A program made the translations under genes and the position numbers. The notes below the pieces were generated by a model that worked only from the letters and a program-made list of their open reading frames with translations, did not search any database and had not been told where the DNA came from. A stretch of DNA of 6,480 nucleotides. Source: an uncultured Lachnospiraceae bacterium (lineage in GTDB: Bacteria; Bacillota; Clostridia; Lachnospirales; Lachnospiraceae). The stretch lies in NCBI GenBank assembly GCA_946631935.1, contig CAMPAP010000120.1, forward strand, positions 1-6,480. The letters are read 5' to 3'. This document shows, piece after piece, positions 5,623-6,480 of the stretch (its first letter is position 1; every line of letters begins with the position of its first letter).

Positions 5623-5934
5623 TCAATCGTACTCAAAAACACCTTGGATCACATCGGATACATTCATAATATCCTCATATGCAAGAAGATCCACTCTATT
5701 GCATCCCCTTGCTTTAGGGTCAATGGCTTTTATCTGTTCACATATCACCGTTCCCGATTCACCCTTTTTCCCGCATATCGGAATATGTATAGGCCCTGCC
5801 GGAATAGCTGGGAGTATCGGGCATACATGAAATATCCCGGTTGCCTTTATAAAAGCATTTTTACTGACTATAACAAAAAGCTGTTTTTTAAAGCCTGATA
5901 TCTTTATAATATCGCCCTGATAAAACTCGTTCAT
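5623..5934 (-). CDS. mazF: MazF/PemK-family toxin, probable mRNA interferase
   Basis: A 103-residue protein, the normal size for the family. It opens with EFYQGDIIKISG (the GD-I/V strand), then FVIVSKNAF at 20-28, a central HVCPILP strand, and a C-terminal part, VICEQIKAIDPKARG (63-77), that is very close to the Kid/ChpB type. Family toxins cut RNA at short motifs and stop growth when the antitoxin is lost. The usual R-C-D-Q of Kid/ChpB reads I64-C65-E66-Q67 here, and the Arg before the second strand is Lys, so activity or specificity may differ. I chose the ATG at 5934: it overlaps the antitoxin stop in ATGA (4 nt) and has GGGAGAG upstream, while the ATG 30 nt earlier lies deep in the antitoxin gene. 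No clear terminator follows it. Confidence 0.85.
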   Translation of the reverse strand: MNEFYQGDIIKISGFKKQLFVIVSKNAFIKATGIFHVCPILPAIPAGPIHIPICGKKGESGTVICEQIKAIDPKARGCNRVDLLAYEDIMNVSDVIQGVFEYD

Positions 5935-6173
5935 AAAATCTCTCTCCCTACCGGCTCGCCCCAATCAAAATCGCAAACAGATATTTCGCCGTTATACTCT
6001 GCCAGCCTTTCTTCAAAAGATTTATGAACAAACTGCTTTCTAAGTACTATACTGTCGTTTTCTATTTCTATATCCAATACATCAGAAACCTTTAACTGCA
6101 TTTTATCCAAAATATCCTTAGGGATGCGTATTCCCTGGCTGTTACCCCAAGTCCTTATTGCTACCTGTTCCAT
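5931..6173 (-). CDS. mazE: MazE-family antitoxin, AbrB-like DNA-binding fold
   Basis: An 80-residue protein that should hold the neighbouring toxin inactive and repress their shared promoter. Residues 4-47 form a swapped-hairpin AbrB/MazE domain: VAIRTWGNSQGIRIPKDIL carries the WGNS and RIP motifs, and VSDVLDIEIENDSIVLRK is the second half. The C-terminal tail (50-80) is acidic and ends in DFDWGEPVGREIL, which resembles the toxin-binding tail of MazE (DWGEP). The start at 6173 is supported by a perfect AGGAGG seven bases upstream (6181-6186). Antitoxin first and toxin second, with a 4-nt overlap, is the usual coupled order. The pair sits between the tRNA-Pro gene and the copy of its 3' end. 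Confidence 0.92.
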   Translation of the reverse strand: MEQVAIRTWGNSQGIRIPKDILDKMQLKVSDVLDIEIENDSIVLRKQFVHKSFEERLAEYNGEISVCDFDWGEPVGREIL

Positions 6174-6180
6174 GAAATCA

Positions 6181-6186
6181 CCTCCT
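6181..6186 (-). promoter_or_regulatory. Ribosome binding site of mazE
   Basis: On the minus strand this reads AGGAGG, continuing as TGA, 7 nt before the ATG at 6173. It is the strongest ribosome site in the window and fixes the antitoxin start, consistent with the antitoxin being made in excess. Confidence 0.85.
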
Positions 6187-6190
6187 CGAA

Positions 6191-6228
6191 TGTATATACA
6201 TTATACAGTATATCCATTATACCTGCAA
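6191..6228 (-). promoter_or_regulatory. mazEF promoter with repeated operator-like motifs
   Basis: On the minus strand TTGCAG (6228-6223) and a perfect TATAAT (6205-6200) are 17 bp apart, a good sigma-70-type promoter about 27 bp before the mazE start codon. GTATAATG is repeated (6222-6215 and 6206-6199, 16-bp period), and the palindrome TGTATATACA (6191-6200) abuts the -10 box. These are plausible MazE binding sites for autoregulation, which is known for the family and inferred here. Confidence 0.75.
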
Positions 6229-6259
6229 TCTCTTGGTTATTTCATTTTCTGGCTACAAA

Positions 6260-6285
6260 AGAAACCGCATAAACATGCGTTTTCT
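6260..6285 (-). terminator. Small hairpin upstream of the mazEF promoter
   Basis: CGCAT (6266-6270) pairs with ATGCG (6275-6279) around AAAC, extended by AGAAA/TTTCT type pairing. T-rich sequence lies on both sides, so it could be a weak bidirectional terminator that shields the toxin-antitoxin promoter from tRNA read-through. Confidence 0.45.
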
Positions 6286-6288
6286 CAT

Positions 6289-6310
6289 ATCAGGGTGATG
6301 TCACCCCGAT
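6289..6310 (-). repeat. Palindrome of tRNA-end sequence after the terminator
   Basis: ATCAGGGTGA (6289-6298), two bases, then TCACCCCGAT (6301-6310) form a near-perfect inverted repeat with one mismatch. The same arrangement, perfect and with a 3-base spacer, lies beside copy A at 5426-5448. The arms equal the last bases of tRNA-Pro and the base after it, in both orientations. Confidence 0.65.
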
Positions 6311-6373
6311 AAAAAAAGCTCTGATCCCTCGGAGGAACGCCTCCTCGGGAAGAGCTTCAAATAATCGGGGTGA
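6301..6373 (-). repeat. tRNA-terminator palindromic unit, copy B
   Basis: A 73-bp unit homologous to copy A with the same ends, TCACCCCGAT (6301-6310) and ATCGGGGTGA (6364-6373). The second end overlaps the tRNA 3' end by 9 bases. Stem pairs differ from copy A but mostly remain paired: AGAGCT for GGGGCT, CCTCC for CTTCC, GGGA for GTGA. This argues for a conserved RNA structure. Confidence 0.7.
6311..6357 (-). terminator. tRNA-Pro terminator with tandem G.A mismatch
   Basis: In the minus-strand RNA AAGCUCU (6357-6351) pairs with AGAGCUU (6322-6316), then UCCC with GGGA, a tandem G.A/A.G mismatch, and GGAGG with CCUCC around a 4-base loop. Seven U follow (6317-6311). It is a strong intrinsic terminator 8 bases after the tRNA 3' end. 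Confidence 0.85.
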
Positions 6374-6439
6374 CAGGATTCGAACCTGCGACCCCCTGGT
6401 CCCAAACCAGGTACTCTAGCCAAGCTGAGCCACACCCCG
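6365..6439 (-). tRNA. tRNA-Pro, anticodon UGG
   Basis: A complete 75-nt cloverleaf on the minus strand. The acceptor CGGGGTG (6439-6433) pairs with CACCCCG (6372-6366), and the discriminator A is at 6365. The anticodon stem CCTGG/CCAGG encloses TTTGGGA, giving anticodon TGG, and the T-arm carries the GGTTCGAATCC loop. CCA is not encoded and must be added after transcription. UGG reads proline codons of the CCN family. The last 22 nt are repeated at 5504-5525, so this is the intact copy at an element junction. Confidence 0.97.
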
Positions 6440-6450
6440 AAATCCATACA

Positions 6451-6480
6451 ATATTACATTTTTCTGCCTGTTAATGTCAA
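6451..6480 (-). promoter_or_regulatory. Promoter of tRNA-Pro
   Basis: On the minus strand a perfect TTGACA (6480-6475) and TAATAT (6456-6451) are 18 bp apart, placing the start of transcription only a few bases before the tRNA at 6439. It shows that the tRNA is transcribed from its own promoter, leftwards toward the toxin-antitoxin cassette. Confidence 0.8.

Noticed and set aside
5476..5898. 140-codon open frame on the plus strand
   Set aside because: It starts in the repeat unit, crosses the tRNA fragment and runs antisense through the well-supported toxin gene.
5403..6373. CRISPR array made of the terminator repeats
   Set aside because: Only two full copies and one partial copy, irregular spacing, strong palindromes joined to a tRNA end. 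No repeat-spacer pattern exists anywhere in the window.

Overview
The window is about 6.5 kb of moderately AT-rich DNA and reads as a low-GC Gram-positive bacterium. A Clostridia / Lachnospiraceae-type genome is my best guess. Pointers are the ATG/GTG starts, the AGGAGG-type ribosome site before mazE, a lipobox lipoprotein, hairpin-plus-T terminators, a tRNA-Pro without encoded CCA, and the styles of the HD-GYP, TIR-Sel1 and DUF1887 proteins. The taxon is inferred, not proven.

Layout. Bases 1-40 hold a strong terminator-like hairpin, probably from a gene to the left. Bases 41-218 hold no gene but a dense set of short GC-rich hairpins framed by a 15-bp repeat. Bases 219-5294 hold five plus-strand genes so tightly packed (overlap of 38 nt, then gaps of 1, 7 and 21 nt) that they probably form one operon: a seven-pass membrane HD-GYP protein (cyclic-dinucleotide phosphodiesterase type), a small lipoprotein of unknown function, the nucleotidase SurE, a membrane protein with a cytoplasmic TIR domain and outer Sel1/TPR repeats, and a CARF-DUF1887 protein of the Card1/Can2 family. 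A terminator overlaps the last stop codon.

Bases 5314-6480 form a tRNA-Pro locus on the minus strand. An intact tRNA-Pro(UGG) with its own promoter lies at 6365-6439. Its last 22 nt are duplicated at 5504-5525. Between the two copies sits a mazEF-type toxin-antitoxin pair with its own promoter, read on the minus strand. This is the expected footprint of a small element integrated at, or eroded from, the 3' end of a tRNA gene. The tRNA terminator hairpin, with tandem G.A mismatches and a palindromic tail made of tRNA-end sequence, occurs in two full copies and one partial copy with compensatory changes.

How the genes may work together. Four of the five operon genes belong to families that act on, bind, or make signalling nucleotides: HD-GYP (c-di-GMP type), SurE (nucleoside monophosphates), TIR (NAD+ in many prokaryotic members) and CARF (cyclic oligoadenylates in type III CRISPR). 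The pairing of a receptor-like TIR protein with a CARF nuclease, with no cas gene or CRISPR array visible here, is the most interesting point. A shared signalling or defence role is an inference from gene order only.
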